From Streptomyces cinnamoneus (GTDB lineage: Bacteria; Actinomycetota; Actinomycetes; Streptomycetales; Streptomycetaceae), in NCBI RefSeq assembly GCF_002939475.1, contig NZ_PKFQ01000001.1, positions 3,717,001-3,781,000 of the forward strand: 64,000 nucleotides of DNA, in the 5' to 3' direction. The notes beneath the pieces were generated by a model that searched no databases, was not told the origin of the DNA, and saw only the letters and a list, made by a program, of their open reading frames with translations. The position numbers and the translations under genes are program-made. Below are positions 63,044 to 64,000 of this stretch, in pieces (position 1 is the stretch's first letter; each line of letters opens with the position of its first letter).

Positions 63044-63130
63044 ACAGAGCACCGACGGAAGACCGCAGAGCACCGGCGGAAAACCGACGAGCACCGCGGA
63101 GAAACAGAAGAGCACCGGCAGGCACCGAAG
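63044..63130. repeat. Degenerate 20-bp AGAGCACCGGCGG repeats after hppA
   Basis: Four imperfect units of roughly CAGAGCACCGGCGGAAAACC lie in the 334-bp spacer 63005-63338, in the position of a possible transcript end. No coding frame with a start and RBS spans them. Confidence 0.6.
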
Positions 63131-63338
63131 GCAGGTGAGGAAGCGAACAGCACGGCGAGCACCCGTACGTATCCGCCCGCGCCCGGACAGCCGCTCCGCG
63201 GTTCCCAGGTGCGGTGAACGCCACGCCAAGCTTGGTGCAAATGGCTTCAAAAGGGTACGTACGGGATGCTTGGCTCCCGGCTCCTGTCGCCCGGCCGTGT
63301 AAGTTCCGGGGCCGAGAGCCATTGAAGGGACCAATCCG

Positions 63339-63908
63339 GTGAACAAGAAGCTTGTGGCTGCACTGTCCGGCGGGGCGGCACTCGTCCTGGCGCTGACCGG
63401 CTGCGGCGGTGACGACGGCACCAACAAGAAGCTGGATGACTGGGCGAAGAAGGTCTGCGACCAGATGCAGCCTCAGGTGAAGAAGATCGAGGACGCCAAC
63501 CGGGCGATCGCCTCGGTCCAGAACGAGACGGACTCGAAGAAGACCCAGCAGACCGATTCCGTCGCCTTCCAGTCCAACGTGGACGCCTACAAGGGGCTTG
63601 CCGCCTCCGTGCAGGACGCAGGCGCGCCGCCGGTCAAGGACGGCGAGAGCAGCAAGACGAACGCGGTCAAGGCGCTCAACGACCTCTCCGGTGCGTACGG
63701 CGCCCTGAAGACGCGGGTGGACGGGCTGGACACCGGCGACCAGGCGAAGTTCGGCGCGGGGCTCAAGCTCATCGCCGGCGACATCGGCAAGCTGCGCAGC
63801 CGCAGTGACGAGGCGCTGACGAAGCTGCAGGCCGGGGATGTGGGCAAGGCCATGGCCAAGCAGCCGAGCTGTCAGAAGACCGGAGCCGCGACGCCGTCGA
63901 AGAAGTGA
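63339..63908 (+). CDS. Small secreted lipoprotein
   Basis: 189-aa lipoprotein: signal peptide MNKKLVAALSGGAALVLALT with lipobox LTGC (Cys22), then a helical, Lys/Ala/Asp-rich domain (LDDWAKKVCDQMQPQVKKIE, KALNDLSGAYGALKTRVDGL) and a late Cys (QPSCQKT) that may pair with the one near residue 40. GTG 63339; only a weak AAGGGACC precedes it. No function known; this small lipoprotein after hppA is familiar to me from Streptomyces. The last 92 bp of the window hold nothing recognisable. Confidence 0.88.
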   Translation: MNKKLVAALSGGAALVLALTGCGGDDGTNKKLDDWAKKVCDQMQPQVKKIEDANRAIASVQNETDSKKTQQTDSVAFQSNVDAYKGLAASVQDAGAPPVKDGESSKTNAVKALNDLSGAYGALKTRVDGLDTGDQAKFGAGLKLIAGDIGKLRSRSDEALTKLQAGDVGKAMAKQPSCQKTGAATPSKK

Positions 63909-64000
63909 CGCTCTCGTCGGGGTGACGCGGTCGAGGGGTGGGCCCGCGCCCCGTTGGGCTTGGGCGCCGGGCTTTCGCCATTTGTCAGTGCCGCCCCCGA

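Overview
The window is high-GC actinobacterial chromosome and almost certainly Streptomyces. It carries bldG with its anti-sigma partner, a wblA-type WhiB gene, a Streptomyces-type Crp, DUF5994 and ANTAR proteins, many GTG starts, and gene pairs coupled by ATGA/GTGA overlaps. The core gene order (ybaB-recR ... ask-asd ... PBP-wblA-two ArsA-like ATPases ... crp-nth ... nhaA-acs-SulP/CA ... tad cluster-helicase-bldG-hppA) matches what I recall of the S. coelicolor core; this is from memory, not from a search.

Layout. 0.2-8.6 kb: ybaB, recR, a DUF5063 gene, ask-asd, a SigE-type sigma factor coupled to a membrane protein, and a SURF1-like protein. 8.4-13.2 kb: an S9 peptidase, a PPOX-fold protein, a GlxA-type AraC regulator and an alpha/beta hydrolase. 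13.3-20.85 kb: an accessory segment bounded by a 17-bp direct repeat. Its right copy lies in the 3' end of a tRNA-Pro gene, and a truncated tyrosine recombinase sits beside that tRNA. Inside are small membrane proteins, a decayed SigB-type sigma-factor tail, one intact and one frameshifted GAF-ANTAR gene, a GNAT gene, two DUF5994 paralogues, a CsbD-like gene and a desaturase. This looks like a degraded tRNA-linked island carrying stress-type cargo.

21-37.3 kb: metallophosphoesterase, YqeY, a class A PBP, wblA, two ArsA-like ATPases, a TetR gene with a two-operator divergent promoter and a DUF2867 target, DUF4177-RidA, NUDIX-MBL, crp, nth, a second NUDIX and a MarP-like membrane serine protease. 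37.3-50.5 kb: a repeat-bearing spacer, an epoxide-hydrolase-like gene, a holin-like protein, NhaA, acetyl-CoA synthetase, a SulP/carbonic-anhydrase gene split by an in-frame amber codon, a deacetylase-like lipoprotein, a CooC-like ATPase, a Fic-like protein and a HAD phosphatase. 51-56.2 kb: a complete tad/Flp-type pilus or secretion cluster. 56.2-64 kb: an MrfA/Hrq1-type helicase, bldG and its anti-sigma partner, membrane pyrophosphatase and a small lipoprotein.

Themes. Several housekeeping proteins (Asd, sigma factor, ArsA-like ATPase, Nth, PPOX protein, lipoprotein) carry long low-complexity extensions or insertions, some encoded by recognisable DNA tandem repeats. Four genes are broken: the SigB-like tail, one GAF-ANTAR gene, the integrase and SulP-CA. 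Developmental and stress control is dense (wblA, bldG, Crp, ANTAR, SigE-type sigma).
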